Shown here: positions 37,012-46,844 of the stretch, in pieces | Layout: each line of letters starts with the position of its first letter | How positions within the stretch are numbered: the first letter of the stretch is position 1 | DNA from: Burkholderiales bacterium | Lineage (GTDB): Bacteria > Pseudomonadota > Gammaproteobacteria > Burkholderiales > Burkholderiaceae_C | NCBI GenBank assembly: GCA_028868855.1 | Contig: JAGWTR010000005.1 | Coordinates: 1-64,000 of the forward strand | DNA length: 64,000 bases | Reading direction: 5' to 3' | The notes under the pieces: generated by a model | Databases searched by the model: none | What the model saw: the letters and a program-made list of their open reading frames with translations, nothing else | Told to the model about the DNA's origin: nothing | Program-made: the position numbers and the translations under genes

Positions 37012-37129
37012 AGCGGAAGGTCTCTTGAAGGCTGGCTCAGGCACCACATCTTCTGTGTCAGAATCTTTGCAACAGTTCTGGCGGCATTTTCAAGTTGCAG
37101 GCCATGCCAGATTCACCAAGGATAGTTCC

Positions 37130-37459
37130 ATGAGCAGCGATCTGATCAAACACATCTCCGACGCATCGTTCGAAGCCGACGTTCTGCAAGCCCCCCTCCC
37201 GGTTCTGGTCGATTACTGGGCTGAATGGTGCGGCCCCTGCAAGATGATCGCCCCCATCCTGGACGAAGTGGCCAAGGATTACGACGGCCGCCTCAACGTG
37301 GCCAAGATGAACGTTGATCAAAACCGTGAAGTGCCCGCCAAATTTGGCATCCGTGGCATCCCTACCCTGATGGTCTTCAAGGACGGCCAGCTCGCAGCCA
37401 CCAAGGTTGGCGCCTTGTCTAAAGCGCAGTTGATCGCCTTTGTGGATGCCAATCTTTAA
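37130..37459 (+). CDS. trxA: Thioredoxin 1
   Basis: A 109-residue thioredoxin with the active site [10 protein letters not shown] (Cys34, Cys37) and the cis-proline in [12 protein letters not shown]. It is a general cytoplasmic disulfide reductant for ribonucleotide reductase, PAPS reductase and other enzymes. The start [14 protein letters not shown] matches the family; a long upstream open frame from 36629 is just antisense to addB. It stands immediately before rho, as in many proteobacteria. Confidence 0.96.
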   Translation: MSSDLIKHISDASFEADVLQAPLPVLVDYWAEWCGPCKMIAPILDEVAKDYDGRLNVAKMNVDQNREVPAKFGIRGIPTLMVFKDGQLAATKVGALSKAQLIAFVDANL

Positions 37460-37765
37460 TTTCAGGCCGTCTTCTTTCTCGTTTTCTTTTCTATAATGAG
37501 CCCATCAGCTGTTATTCTGGCAGCTGGTTCTCGTCAAGCCAGATGGTTACTGACTGTCTGGCGGGTGTCACAGGCCAGCCGCTCCTTCCGTCTCTCGGAT
37601 TAAGCGGCCGCATCACCCGGCCTGTGCCCCCCTGACAAAAACGTTTGGCCTTTGCTGGCCATTTTGTCTACCCACCCCCCGATTCACCCACGATTTGACC
37701 CCCACCGGTTGCGCAGCGACATCTTGTGATGCGACAACTTGATGGGTTTCGACAGGGTTCAACAA
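37460..37765 (+). promoter_or_regulatory. Structured leader between trxA and rho
   Basis: This 306-base gap has no convincing gene. TATAAT at 37492-37497 is a likely minus-10, without a clear minus-35. Two hairpins follow. The first has ATCAGCTG at 37504-37511 and CAGCTGGT at 37521-37528 (8-bp stem, one G-U pair). The second has GCCAGA at 37538-37543 and TCTGGC at 37557-37562. The C-rich stretch after 37600 could be a Rho-loading (rut-like) region for autogenous control as known for E. coli rho; that is inference. Confidence 0.55.
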
Positions 37766-39028
37766 ATGCATCTTTCTGAACTGAAGGCTTTGCACATCAC
37801 CGAACTGGTGGCGATGGCAGAAGCCCTTGAGCTCGAGAACGTCTCTCGCATGCGCAAGCAAGAGTTGATGTTCGCCATCATGAAAAAGCGCGCCAAGGCG
37901 GGCGAGCAAGTCTTCGGAGACGGCGTCCTCGAAGTGCTGCCCGACGGCTTCGGCTTCCTGCGCGCCCTCGACATGAGCTTTCTGGCCAGCACGGACGACA
38001 TCTACCTGTCGCCCAGCCAGGTGCGCCGCTTCAACCTGCACACCGGCGACATGGTCGAAGGTGAAGTGCGCGTGCCCAAAGACGGCGAGCGTTACTTCGC
38101 CCTGGTGAAGGTTGACCGCGTGAACGGCTTGTCGCCCGAGGTGAACAAGAACAAGATCATGTTCGAGAACCTCACGCCACTGTTCCCCACAGAGCAGTTC
38201 CGGCTTGAGCGCGACATCAAAACCGACGAGAACATCACGAGCCGCATCGTCGACCTGATCGCGCCCCTGGGTAAAGGTCAGCGCGCGCTGCTCGTGGCAC
38301 CGCCCAAGAGCGGCAAGACGGTCATGATGAAAAATCTGGCCCATGCCCTCACCGCCAACTACCCGGACGTGCACGTGATCGTCCTGCTGGTCGATGAACG
38401 CCCGGAAGAAGTGACCGAAATGCAACGCACCGTGCGCGGCGAAGTCATCAGTTCCACCTTTGACGAGCCCGCACAGCGCCACGTTCAGGTCGCCGAAATG
38501 GTGATCGAACGCGCAAAACGCCTGGTCGAACTCAAGAAAGACGTGATCATCCTGCTGGACTCGATCACCCGCTTGGCCCGCGCCTACAACAACGTCCTGC
38601 CGTCCTCCGGCAAGGTGCTATCCGGTGGTGTGGACTCCAACGCCCTGCAGCGCCCCAAGCGTTTCTTTGGCGCGGCGCGCAACATCGAAGAAGGCGGTTC
38701 GCTCACCATCATCGGCACAGCCCTGGTCGATACCGGCAGCCGCATGGACGAAGTGATCTACGAAGAGTTCAAGGGCACCGGCAACTGCGAAATCCACCTG
38801 GATCGTCGCATGTCCGAAAAGCGCGTCTACCCGTCCATCCTGTTGAACAAGTCGGGCACCCGGCGCGAGGAGCTGCTGCTCAAGCCAGACATCCTGCAAA
38901 AGAGCTGGATATTGCGCAAGCTGCTCTACCCCATGGACGAAATTGAGGCGATGGAGTTCATCCTCGACAAGATGAAGTCCACCAAAAACAACCACGAATT
39001 CTTCGATTTGATGCGTCGTGGCGGTTGA
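37766..39028 (+). CDS. rho: Transcription termination factor Rho
   Basis: A 420-residue hexameric RNA-dependent ATPase that ends transcripts lacking intrinsic terminators. It has the N-terminal Rho domain ([21 protein letters not shown]), the RNA-binding cold-shock domain with [16 protein letters not shown], and the ATPase with [15 protein letters not shown] (Lys184) and [16 protein letters not shown]. The Q-loop, R-loop and C-terminal [18 protein letters not shown] are intact. The ATG at 37766 aligns with the E. coli start and length (419). Confidence 0.97.
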   Translation: MHLSELKALHITELVAMAEALELENVSRMRKQELMFAIMKKRAKAGEQVFGDGVLEVLPDGFGFLRALDMSFLASTDDIYLSPSQVRRFNLHTGDMVEGEVRVPKDGERYFALVKVDRVNGLSPEVNKNKIMFENLTPLFPTEQFRLERDIKTDENITSRIVDLIAPLGKGQRALLVAPPKSGKTVMMKNLAHALTANYPDVHVIVLLVDERPEEVTEMQRTVRGEVISSTFDEPAQRHVQVAEMVIERAKRLVELKKDVIILLDSITRLARAYNNVLPSSGKVLSGGVDSNALQRPKRFFGAARNIEEGGSLTIIGTALVDTGSRMDEVIYEEFKGTGNCEIHLDRRMSEKRVYPSILLNKSGTRREELLLKPDILQKSWILRKLLYPMDEIEAMEFILDKMKSTKNNHEFFDLMRRGG

Positions 39029-39036
39029 GTTATAAT
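39008..39036 (+). promoter_or_regulatory. Likely sigma-70 promoter for rpmE2
   Basis: TTGATG at 39008-39013, a 17-bp spacer and TATAAT at 39031-39036. The minus-35 lies inside the last codons of rho. It would give a leader of about 75 bases for the ribosomal protein gene. Confidence 0.6.
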
Positions 39037-39118
39037 TTTCGGTTTTCCGGCTGTCGGCAAGTGCGAATGCATGGTGCATGCGTGGCTACCGATCACCCCA
39101 CAGCAAAAGGTTTGAAAG

Positions 39119-39373
39119 ATGAAAGACGGCATTCACCCCAACTACCGCGACATGGTCTTCGTAGACCAATCCAATGGATTCAAGTTCGTGACCCGTTCGT
39201 GCGCTCCCGCGCGTGAAATGATGAAGATGGAAGACGGCCGTGAACTGCCATTGTTCAAGCTGGAAACCTCGAGTGAATCGCACCCCTTTTACACAGGCAC
39301 TCAAAAGAGTGTGGACTCGCTGGGCGGTCGCGTCGAGAAGTTCCGCAACAAGTTTGCTCACCTCAAGAAGTAA
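39119..39373 (+). CDS. rpmE2: 50S ribosomal protein L31 type B
   Basis: An 84-residue L31. It is the type B (zinc-independent) form: it starts [23 protein letters not shown] and lacks the CxxC pair of zinc-binding L31. [26 protein letters not shown] is the usual C-terminal half. An AAAGG ribosome binding site precedes the ATG. A strong terminator follows. Confidence 0.96.
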   Translation: MKDGIHPNYRDMVFVDQSNGFKFVTRSCAPAREMMKMEDGRELPLFKLETSSESHPFYTGTQKSVDSLGGRVEKFRNKFAHLKK

Positions 39374-39421
39374 TTGTTTGGCTAGGATGTGCTTGCAGCA
39401 CGCCTGCTGACTCAATGACTC

Positions 39422-39446
39422 AAAGGGCAGCTTCGGCTGCCCTTTT
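39422..39446 (+). terminator. Rho-independent terminator after rpmE2
   Basis: A 10-bp perfect stem (AAAGGGCAGC and GCTGCCCTTT) with a UUCG tetraloop and a U-tail, 48 bases past the rpmE2 stop. Confidence 0.9.
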
Positions 39447-39505
39447 GCATGTTTGCTCCGCGTCCTGTTCTGTCTATTGCCCTGCCAGCCCCGCACCACG
39501 CCAAC

Positions 39506-41206
39506 ATGAGATCTTCGTCCCAGGGACAATCCGTCACCCCTGCATTGGTGACCCAGAAAGCCGTCAAGCGCATGCCGCGCTGGGCGTTGCTGCTGTTTTG
39601 CGCCGCCTATGTGCTGCCAGGGTTATTTGGGCGCGACCCCTGGAAAAATGCCGACATTGCCTCCTTTGGTCACATGTGGAGTCTCGCGCTGGGCCAAGCC
39701 TCATGGCTGCACCCCAACGTCGGCGGAGTCACCCCGATAGGTGGGGGCATCTTGCCCTACTGGCTCGGTGGGGCCTTTATTGCGATGCTGGACCCCTGGA
39801 TTGATCCAGCGCTGGCCGCTCGCATCCCGTTTGCCGTGTTGCTGGTAGCCGTGCTGGCCTTGACGTGGTATGCCACCTACCATCTGGCACGAACTGATGC
39901 CGCGCAGCCTCTTCCGCTCGCATTTGGTGGAGAAGCCCGCCCCGCTGACTACGCCCGCGCAGTGGCCGACGGTGCGGTGCTCGCCCTGATCGCCAGCCTG
40001 GGTCTGTTGCAACTAGGGCACGAAACCACACCGGAATTGCTCCAACTCACAGGCGGTGCGCTCTTTCTGTATGGCATGGCCGCTGGAGCGCACCACCCGC
40101 TACACGGCCGACTGGCCACCCTGCTGTGCTTGCCCATGATGGCAGCCAGCGGCAGCCCCACCGTGGCACTAGAGTTGGCCGCCGCCGGCCTGCTGATCTG
40201 CTCACTATCAAATGACCCGTGTATGCGGTCACACCTGAAGTGGGTGGCCATCAGCGGCTTGCTGGCAGCGGCCCTGGCTTCTGGCCTGTCCGCCATGGGC
40301 CTGTCCGGTTGGCGGGTCCGCTTGGAAGGCTGGCCTGGGATGGGCCCGATTTTGCGTTTGATCATCTGGTTCACATGGCCCGCATTATCTCTGGCCGGAT
40401 TGACTGTCTGGCACTGGCGGCGTCAGATAGCCCGACGCCACATTGCTGTGCCACTGTTTTCCGCACTGGTCGGATTGGGTGCGAGCATTGCCATGGGCGC
40501 CAATGACCGGGCGCTGCTACAAGCCCTGCCCGCCTTGGCGGTGCTGGCCGCATTTGCCCTGCCCATCTTGCAACGCAGCCTGGGATCGGCACTTGATTGG
40601 TTCTCGGTGTTTTTCTTCACCGCCGGCGCACTGCTCATCTGGCTGGCTTATGGGGCCATGTACACCGGAGTGCCCATCAAAATGGCCGGCAACATCGCCA
40701 AACTCGTTCCCGGGTACACCGCCCATTTTTCATGGACTGCGCTCATCAGCGCATCGGTGGGCACGGCTTTGTGGTTGGCCCTTGTCCGATGGCGCACCGC
40801 GCGCCAGACTCATGCCTTGTGGAAAAGCCTCGTCCTTCCGGCAGGTGGGGTGGCCTTGTGCTGGTTGTTGCTGATGACGCTGCTATTGCCGCCGTTTGAC
40901 CAGGCTCGCAGCTACCGCTTGCTCATGAACCGCATCGAACCCCACATAACGCGTGGCAGTTGCGTTGCCGCGCCCGGAGCATCGGTGGGCCTCCTCACTG
41001 CGCTGGAGTACTTTGGCGGCTACCGTGTGGACGGCTTGACGCCCACACCGCTGCTGCCAACAACCTGTTCCGTCCTGATCATCAGCCTGTCCGCCAGAGA
41101 AACCGCCCCGGATGTATCTGGCTGGCGCCGTGTGGCGCGCGAAAGCCAGCGCACCCATAATTCTGAATCAATCGCCATCTATCGTCGTCGCACGCCTGCA
41201 GATTGA
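39506..41206 (+). CDS. Polytopic membrane protein, glycosyltransferase-like (GT39/GT-C type)
   Basis: A 566-residue protein with about twelve membrane helices. After the first helix comes the loop GLFGRDPWKNADIASFGHMWSLALG, whose RDPWKxD segment resembles the acidic first-loop motif of GT-C glycosyltransferases such as ArnT. A periplasmic C-terminal tail follows the last helix (SYRLLMNRIEPHITRGSCVAAPG). I chose MRSSSQ at 39506; a start at 39449 would place its leader in the rpmE2 terminator. The substrate is unknown, perhaps lipid-linked sugar transfer to lipid A or protein. Confidence 0.7.
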   Translation: MRSSSQGQSVTPALVTQKAVKRMPRWALLLFCAAYVLPGLFGRDPWKNADIASFGHMWSLALGQASWLHPNVGGVTPIGGGILPYWLGGAFIAMLDPWIDPALAARIPFAVLLVAVLALTWYATYHLARTDAAQPLPLAFGGEARPADYARAVADGAVLALIASLGLLQLGHETTPELLQLTGGALFLYGMAAGAHHPLHGRLATLLCLPMMAASGSPTVALELAAAGLLICSLSNDPCMRSHLKWVAISGLLAAALASGLSAMGLSGWRVRLEGWPGMGPILRLIIWFTWPALSLAGLTVWHWRRQIARRHIAVPLFSALVGLGASIAMGANDRALLQALPALAVLAAFALPILQRSLGSALDWFSVFFFTAGALLIWLAYGAMYTGVPIKMAGNIAKLVPGYTAHFSWTALISASVGTALWLALVRWRTARQTHALWKSLVLPAGGVALCWLLLMTLLLPPFDQARSYRLLMNRIEPHITRGSCVAAPGASVGLLTALEYFGGYRVDGLTPTPLLPTTCSVLIISLSARETAPDVSGWRRVARESQRTHNSESIAIYRRRTPAD

Positions 41207-41218
41207 ACTGCCGAGGGC

Positions 41219-42553
41219 TCAAACCACCCGAACACGTGCCGCTGGCACGCTCAGTGTGAAGGTGGACCCTTTGCCCGGCACACTGGCGATGCGCAATTCA
41301 CCGCCGTGGCGCTGCACCACATGCTTGACGATGGACAGCCCCAAGCCTGTCCCACCCGTTTCCCGGGACCGACTGCCATCAACTCGGTAGAAGCGCTCTG
41401 TCAGGCGCGGAATATGTTCTGGCGCAATGCCAATGCCACCATCGCGGACGCTGAACTCAGCACCGCCTTCTGGCATCGTCACCCACCGTACATCGATGGA
41501 CGCGCCATCAGGGGTATAGCGCACCGCGTTGGACACCAGATTGCCCATGGCGCTTAACCATTCACTTTCCACCCCCGCGATTTCGGTTTTTCCGCCAAGG
41601 TCATCGACCGCGAACGTCATGGAATGGCGGCCGCACGACAGACCAAGGCCATCGTTTTCCAGCCGCTGCATCAGGTCACCGACCTTGATCCATCGATCCG
41701 AAGTTGGACGAGGGCTGCCTTCAATCTGGGCCAAAGTCAACAAGTCGGCGACCAGCCCCTGCATCCGCTCAGCTTGTTGCCCCATCAAGGTGATCACGCG
41801 CTGACGCTCGGCCTCGGTCAAGGGCAAGGACGCCAGCGTTTCAATGAAACCGCTGAGCACCGTCAGCGGAGTTCGAATTTCATGCGAGACATTGGCCACG
41901 AAGTCGCGTCGCATTGTGTCGGCCCGCTCGCGCTCGGTGATGTCCTGGGACAGGATCAGCTTGAGACCTTCTCCGTACCGACTCGCCTGCACCGACAAAT
42001 ACCCATGGCCCCCTCTGGGCATGGGGCATTTCACCGGCTCGCGGAAATCGCCCGCTTGCATGTATTGCACAAAAGCCGGTTGACGGATCAGGTTGGTGAC
42101 GCGCTGCATCAAATCCCGATTCGGATCAAGCCCGAAATGGTCCGCAGCCACCTTGCTGATCCAGGTGATGTGGTCACTGTCGTTAAGCAGGAGCACGCCA
42201 TTGGGTGAGGCCTGAATGCCTGAGAGCAACTGATCCAGACGCCTCCGCTCGTCGGCGAGAAGCAGATCACGCTGGCGCAGCACCCGCTGAATTCGATGTG
42301 CGACCTCCCCCCATAGTCCCGGTAATTTCGGTGCCTCAGCCTCAGGCGTGCGCAACCAATCCAGCAGCTGATGCCCCTTGAGGGTGTCGAGCACCGACAA
42401 GCTCAGGACAGCCACTGCGGCACCGAGCAGCGCCGCAGGCGCCGGATGTCCGATCCGCGCACCAATCCACCACCCCAAGCCTGCACCGGCCATGGCTGTG
42501 GCCAATCGTGTGCTAACACGGGACAACAACCATGATTTACTCGTATCGACCAC
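41219..42553 (-). CDS. phoR: Phosphate regulon sensor histidine kinase
   Basis: A 444-residue kinase that autophosphorylates and controls PhoB according to Pst/PhoU signals. Two N-terminal membrane helices (TAMAGAGLGWWIGARIG and ALLGAAVAVLSLSVL) are followed by a PAS domain (LDQLLSGIQASPNGVLLL onwards) and the dimerisation domain with phospho-acceptor His224 in FVANVSHEIRTPL. The ATPase motifs are N (NLVSNAVRYTP), G1 (VRDGGIGIAPEH) and G2 (GGTGLGLSIVKH). It is the last gene of the pst-pho cluster and ends convergent with the GT39-like gene. Confidence 0.94.
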   Translation of the reverse strand: MVDTSKSWLLSRVSTRLATAMAGAGLGWWIGARIGHPAPAALLGAAVAVLSLSVLDTLKGHQLLDWLRTPEAEAPKLPGLWGEVAHRIQRVLRQRDLLLADERRRLDQLLSGIQASPNGVLLLNDSDHITWISKVAADHFGLDPNRDLMQRVTNLIRQPAFVQYMQAGDFREPVKCPMPRGGHGYLSVQASRYGEGLKLILSQDITERERADTMRRDFVANVSHEIRTPLTVLSGFIETLASLPLTEAERQRVITLMGQQAERMQGLVADLLTLAQIEGSPRPTSDRWIKVGDLMQRLENDGLGLSCGRHSMTFAVDDLGGKTEIAGVESEWLSAMGNLVSNAVRYTPDGASIDVRWVTMPEGGAEFSVRDGGIGIAPEHIPRLTERFYRVDGSRSRETGGTGLGLSIVKHVVQRHGGELRIASVPGKGSTFTLSVPAARVRVV

Positions 42554-42563
42554 CCCGGCAACC

Positions 42564-43262
42564 TTACGCGACGTTGGTCAACTGCTGGGTCAAGCGATAG
42601 CCCGCGCCTCGAACGGTTTCAATCAACTGCGAGCGCCCGACAGGGGACAGTGCCTCTCGCAGACGCTTGACATGAACATCCACTGTGCGCTCTTCAATGA
42701 ACACATGATCGCCCCACACCTTGTCCAGCAGCTGGGCACGGCTGTGCACTCGCTCGGGGTGGGTCATGAAGAAATGCAGCAGCTTGAATTCAGTCGGGCC
42801 AATCTTGACCTCTTGGTCTTCACGCGAAACACGGCGCGTGGCGGGGTCCAGCCGCAACCCGGTTACCTCCACCGCGGAATCCAGCGCCTGAGGCGCCTTT
42901 CGGCGCAATACCGCACGCACCCGCGCCATCAATTCATGCGTCGAAAACGGCTTGGTCAGGTAGTCGTCGGCGCCCGCATCCAGGCCTGCCACCTTGTCCA
43001 CCTCCTGGGCACGTGCGGTGAGCATGATGATGGGCAACTCGCGCGTGCGCGCCTCACTGCGCCAGCGTTTGGCCAACGACAGGCCCGACTGCCCGGGCAA
43101 CATCCAGTCAAGCAAGACCAAGTTAGGCAGCACGCGGTCAATCTCGACCTGGGCGGCATCACCAGTGGTTGCCACCACCACGTCAAATCCGGAATGACGC
43201 AGGTTTAAAGCGATCAATTCAGCGATCGCCGGCTCGTCTTCAACCACCAGAACTCGGCTCAT
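42564..43262 (-). CDS. phoB: Phosphate regulon response regulator
   Basis: A 232-residue OmpR-family regulator. The receiver domain has the phospho-acceptor Asp52 in LVLLDWMLPG, acidic residues near the N-terminus (VVEDEPA) and Lys in LTKPF. The C-terminal winged helix includes VHSRAQLLDKVWGDHVFIEERTVDVHVKRLREAL, the recognition region. It binds Pho boxes such as those upstream of pstS. The gene sits between phoU and phoR, 10 bases before phoR. Confidence 0.96.
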   Translation of the reverse strand: MSRVLVVEDEPAIAELIALNLRHSGFDVVVATTGDAAQVEIDRVLPNLVLLDWMLPGQSGLSLAKRWRSEARTRELPIIMLTARAQEVDKVAGLDAGADDYLTKPFSTHELMARVRAVLRRKAPQALDSAVEVTGLRLDPATRRVSREDQEVKIGPTEFKLLHFFMTHPERVHSRAQLLDKVWGDHVFIEERTVDVHVKRLREALSPVGRSQLIETVRGAGYRLTQQLTNVA

Positions 43263-43282
43263 GGATACTCCTTAATGAGGGC

Positions 43283-43990
43283 TTACTTAATGATGGACTC
43301 GACGGCGTCTGGCGTGTTGTGACGCACGTCGGTGCCCATGACGATGTAGATGACCTGTTCAGCCAGGTTCTTGGCGTGGTCACCCACGCGCTCGATGGCC
43401 TTGGCCACGAACACCAGGTCAATGGATGCCGAAATGGTGCGTGGGTCTTCCATCATGTAGGTGATGAGCTTGCGCATCAGGCCATCGAACTCGGCGTCGA
43501 TCTCGTTGTCAGCTTTGATCACCTCCAGCGCGGTTTGCGTGTCCAGTCGCGCAAAAGCGTCCAGCGCCTTGCGCAGGGAGGCTGTGGCCAGATCAGACTC
43601 GAACGACACATCGGCGACCGGCAGACGTAAACGGCTCGACACGCCTGCGTTGATCAACCGCTGCACCGTGCGTGCAATTCGAGCGGCCTCATCGCCGACA
43701 CGCTCCAGGTTGCCGATCGTCTTGGAAATTGCGATCAGCAAGCGCAGGTCGCGCGCGGTGGGCTGGCGCCGCGCGATGATGGTGGAGAGGTCCGCATCAA
43801 TATCCATCTCCATCTGGTTGACACGTTCTTCCCCAATCAGGACCTGGCTGGCAGTTTCACCACTGAAATGCGTCAAGGCGTAGATGGCCTGCACCACCTG
43901 GGACTCCACCAGACCGCCCATTTCGAGCACGCGGGTCGAAATGCCGCTGAGCTCCATATCAAACTGGCTGGACAAATGCTTTTCAGACAT
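43283..43990 (-). CDS. phoU: Phosphate signalling protein PhoU
   Basis: A 235-residue all-helical protein with the two three-helix PhoU repeats. The motifs EERVNQMEMDIDADLSTIIARRQP and KADNEIDAEFDGLMRKLITYM are its metal-binding segments, and GNLERVGDEAARIAR and KAIERVGDHAKNLAEQVIY show the repeat pair. It couples the Pst transporter to PhoR and represses the Pho response when phosphate is plentiful. Confidence 0.95.
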   Translation of the reverse strand: MSEKHLSSQFDMELSGISTRVLEMGGLVESQVVQAIYALTHFSGETASQVLIGEERVNQMEMDIDADLSTIIARRQPTARDLRLLIAISKTIGNLERVGDEAARIARTVQRLINAGVSSRLRLPVADVSFESDLATASLRKALDAFARLDTQTALEVIKADNEIDAEFDGLMRKLITYMMEDPRTISASIDLVFVAKAIERVGDHAKNLAEQVIYIVMGTDVRHNTPDAVESIIK

Positions 43991-44043
43991 GAGGAAGGTT
44001 CTCCATTGAATTATTCAGTTTGAGGTGATGGCGACTATGGCCA

Positions 44044-44829
44044 TCAGCCGAAGCGACCGGTGATGTAATCCTCAGTCTCTTTTTTCTTGGGCTTCATGAA
44101 AATATCAGTGGTGGGGCCATATTCAATCAGCTCCCCGAGATACATGTAGGCGGTGTTGTCAGAGCAACGTGCGGCCTGCTGCATGTTGTGGGTCACGATC
44201 AACACCGTGTAGTCATCCTTGAGTTCGTGAATGAGCTCTTCAACCTTGCCGGTCGAGATAGGGTCGAGCGCCGAGCAAGGCTCGTCCAGGAGCAGCACTT
44301 CAGGCTTGATGGCAATGCCGCGTGCAATGCACAGACGCTGCTGCTGACCGCCAGACAGACCAGATCCACTCTGATTCAACTTATCCTTGACCTCGCTCCA
44401 CAAAGCGGCCTTCTTCAATGCCCACTCGACACGTTCATCCATTTCAACCCGCGACAGGTTTTCAAACAAGCGCACCCCAAAGGCGATGTTTTCGTAGATC
44501 GACATCGGGAATGGTGTGGGTTTCTGAAACACCATGCCGACCTTGGCTCGGATCAGGGACACATCGTCCTTGCTGGTCAAGATGTCCTCACCATCGAGAA
44601 GGATCTGGCCTTCGGCGCGCTGATCGGGATACAGCTCGAACATGCGGTTGAAGGTGCGCAACAGTGTGGACTTGCCACAGCCGGATGGGCCAATGAAGGC
44701 CGTGACCTTCTTTTCTGGCAATTCCAGGTTGACATTCTTGAGTGCGTGGAACTTGCCGTAATAGAAGTTCAGATTGCGCACAGACAATTTGGACTTCAAC
44801 GGGATTTGGTTTTGAACCTTGGCGTCCAT
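44044..44829 (-). CDS. pstB: Phosphate ABC transporter ATP-binding protein
   Basis: A 261-residue ATPase of the Pst importer. Walker A is GPSGCGKST (47-55), the signature is [17 protein letters not shown], and Walker B is [14 protein letters not shown]. The N-terminal [26 protein letters not shown] is typical of PstB. The gene lies 53 bases upstream of phoU and 36 bases downstream of pstA. Confidence 0.96.
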   Translation of the reverse strand: MDAKVQNQIPLKSKLSVRNLNFYYGKFHALKNVNLELPEKKVTAFIGPSGCGKSTLLRTFNRMFELYPDQRAEGQILLDGEDILTSKDDVSLIRAKVGMVFQKPTPFPMSIYENIAFGVRLFENLSRVEMDERVEWALKKAALWSEVKDKLNQSGSGLSGGQQQRLCIARGIAIKPEVLLLDEPCSALDPISTGKVEELIHELKDDYTVLIVTHNMQQAARCSDNTAYMYLGELIEYGPTTDIFMKPKKKETEDYITGRFG

Positions 44830-44865
44830 GTCGGGATCTTTCTGTAACTCGATGCGCGCAGCGCC

Positions 44866-45726
44866 TCAGCGCTGGCGAAACAGGGTGCGGGCCACAATAT
44901 TGAGCACCAGCACACCCGCGGTGATGAGGAACACGCCTGCCCATGCCAGCTTCTGCCAGTTTTCATAGGGGCTCATGGCGAACTTGAAAATCGTGACGGG
45001 CAAACTGGCCATCGGGCTACCCAGATCCGCCGACCAGAATTGGTTGGACAGCGCCGTGAACAGCAAGGGTGCGGTTTCACCCGAGATCCGGGCCACCGCC
45101 AACAAAATGCCCGTGACGACACCAGTGCGGGCAGATTTCAAGGTGATCGACGAGATCACGCGCCACTTGGGTGTCCCCAGCGCGTAAGCCGCTTCGCGCA
45201 AAGCACTCGGAACCAGCGACAGCATGTTTTCCGTGGTCCGGATCACCACCGGTACCACGATCAAAGCCAAAGCCAGTACACCGGCCCAACCAGAGAATGA
45301 TTTGCTGCGGACAACCACCGTCGAATAGATGAACAAGCCGACCACGATGGACGGAGCCGACAGGAGGATGTCGTTGATGAAACGGGTGACGCTACCCAGC
45401 CAGCCCTTCTGACCATATTCCGCCAGATACACACCGGCCATGACGCCCACGGGGGTGCCGATCGCGGTAGCCAATCCCACCATCATCAAAGATCCCATGA
45501 TGGCGTTGGCCAATCCTCCGGCCTCTTGCGGCGGCGGCGTCATTTCGGTGAACGTGGCCAGGGCCAACCCGCCAATGCCCAGACGAACCGTTTCAACCAG
45601 GATCCAGACCAGCCAGACCAAACCAAAAGCCATGGCGCACAGCGACAGCATCAAGGCAATGGCATTGGTGCGCTTGCGACTGGCATGGCGCCTGCGGCGC
45701 AAGGCGTACAGTTCAGACGAACTCAT
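44866..45726 (-). CDS. pstA: Phosphate ABC transporter permease PstA
   Basis: A 286-residue permease with six membrane helices. The EAA loop region is [33 protein letters not shown], and the helix [23 protein letters not shown] is typical of PstA. The start overlaps the pstC stop as ATGA. It forms the channel with PstC. Confidence 0.95.
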   Translation of the reverse strand: MSSSELYALRRRRHASRKRTNAIALMLSLCAMAFGLVWLVWILVETVRLGIGGLALATFTEMTPPPQEAGGLANAIMGSLMMVGLATAIGTPVGVMAGVYLAEYGQKGWLGSVTRFINDILLSAPSIVVGLFIYSTVVVRSKSFSGWAGVLALALIVVPVVIRTTENMLSLVPSALREAAYALGTPKWRVISSITLKSARTGVVTGILLAVARISGETAPLLFTALSNQFWSADLGSPMASLPVTIFKFAMSPYENWQKLAWAGVFLITAGVLVLNIVARTLFRQR

Positions 45727-46748
45727 GCGCGGGCCCCTTCAGATTTTTTCAGGCGGGCCAATAGCACCTTTGAGAATGTCAGCACGACAAAGGTGATGAA
45801 GAACAAGACCAGTCCCAGATAGATAAGAGACGCCTGGTGCAGCCCTTCGCCCGCTTCCGCGAACTCATTTGCCAGGGCCGAGGTGATGCTGTTGGCGGCC
45901 TCAAAGACGGACGGGGAATTGAGTTGGTTCATATTACCGATGACAAAGGTCACGGCCATGGTCTCGCCCAAGGCTCGTCCCAACCCAAGCATGATCGCAC
46001 CGACCACCCCTGTCTTGGTGTGGGGCAGCACCACCTTGGACACCACTTCCCACGTGGTCGCGCCCAGACCGTAAGCGGACTCCTTCAACATGGGAGGTGT
46101 CACCTCAAACACATCACGCATCACCGATGCGATGAACGGAATGATCATGATGGCCAGAATGATGCCAGCCGACAAAATACCGATGCCCACCGGAGGCCCG
46201 GAGAACAGCGAAGCAAGCGCAGGCACGCCCGCCGTCAGCGCCTGTAAAGGCTGCTGCACATAAGTGGCCAATATCGGGCCGAACACCAGCAGGCCCCACA
46301 TGCCGTAAACGATGGACGGCACCGCGGCCAGCAACTCCACCGCAATGCCCAAGGGCCGCTTGAGCCAACTGGGGGACAACTCCGTCAGGAACAAGGCAAT
46401 GCCAAAACTCACAGGCACCGCGATCAACAAAGCGATGATGGAGGTCATCAGCGTGCCATAAATCATGACCAGGCCACCGTACTTGTCCTGCACGGGGTCC
46501 CATTCGGTGTGCCACAAAAAACTCAGGCCGTATTCTCGAATGGCCGGCCAGGCACCAACAATCAGCGAGCCGATGATGCCCAGCAACAAAGCCAAGGTCA
46601 GCAAAGCCGCGCCGCGCGCCAGCAAAGCGAACACCCAGTCGGCCCAGGGCAAGGTGACGCGTCGATTGGAAGAGTTCATGGACGTTACTCGATCCCGGGA
46701 CGGGGCCTGATCGGTGGCATCAAGGTCGGCGTGCACGATTGCGGTCAT
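45723..46748 (-). CDS. pstC: Phosphate ABC transporter permease PstC
   Basis: A 341-residue permease with a cytoplasmic N-terminal extension of about 45 residues, then membrane helices from [20 protein letters not shown]. The segment [34 protein letters not shown] is a PstC hallmark, and the EAA loop is [31 protein letters not shown]. The N-terminus is uncertain: an internal ATG (MNSSNRR, 46679) would remove 23 residues. A terminator-like hairpin lies between pstS and this gene. Confidence 0.94.
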   Translation of the reverse strand: MTAIVHADLDATDQAPSRDRVTSMNSSNRRVTLPWADWVFALLARGAALLTLALLLGIIGSLIVGAWPAIREYGLSFLWHTEWDPVQDKYGGLVMIYGTLMTSIIALLIAVPVSFGIALFLTELSPSWLKRPLGIAVELLAAVPSIVYGMWGLLVFGPILATYVQQPLQALTAGVPALASLFSGPPVGIGILSAGIILAIMIIPFIASVMRDVFEVTPPMLKESAYGLGATTWEVVSKVVLPHTKTGVVGAIMLGLGRALGETMAVTFVIGNMNQLNSPSVFEAANSITSALANEFAEAGEGLHQASLIYLGLVLFFITFVVLTFSKVLLARLKKSEGARA

Positions 46749-46796
46749 GGTTTGCCTTTATCCGGCGAGAACTGCATTTTCTTCGATTCAACAAAA

Positions 46797-46826
46797 CGCC
46801 GGACACCTCTGGGGAGGCATCCGGCG
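46797..46826 (-). terminator. Terminator/attenuator between pstS and pstC
   Basis: On the minus strand CGCCGGA and TCCGGCG, with an inner GAGG/CCTC pair and a CCCA loop, form a hairpin followed by UUUUGUU, 18 bases past the pstS stop. Partial termination here would keep the binding protein in excess over the permeases, as reported for other pst operons. Confidence 0.85.
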
Positions 46827-46844
46827 GATTTTCACAAAAGACTT

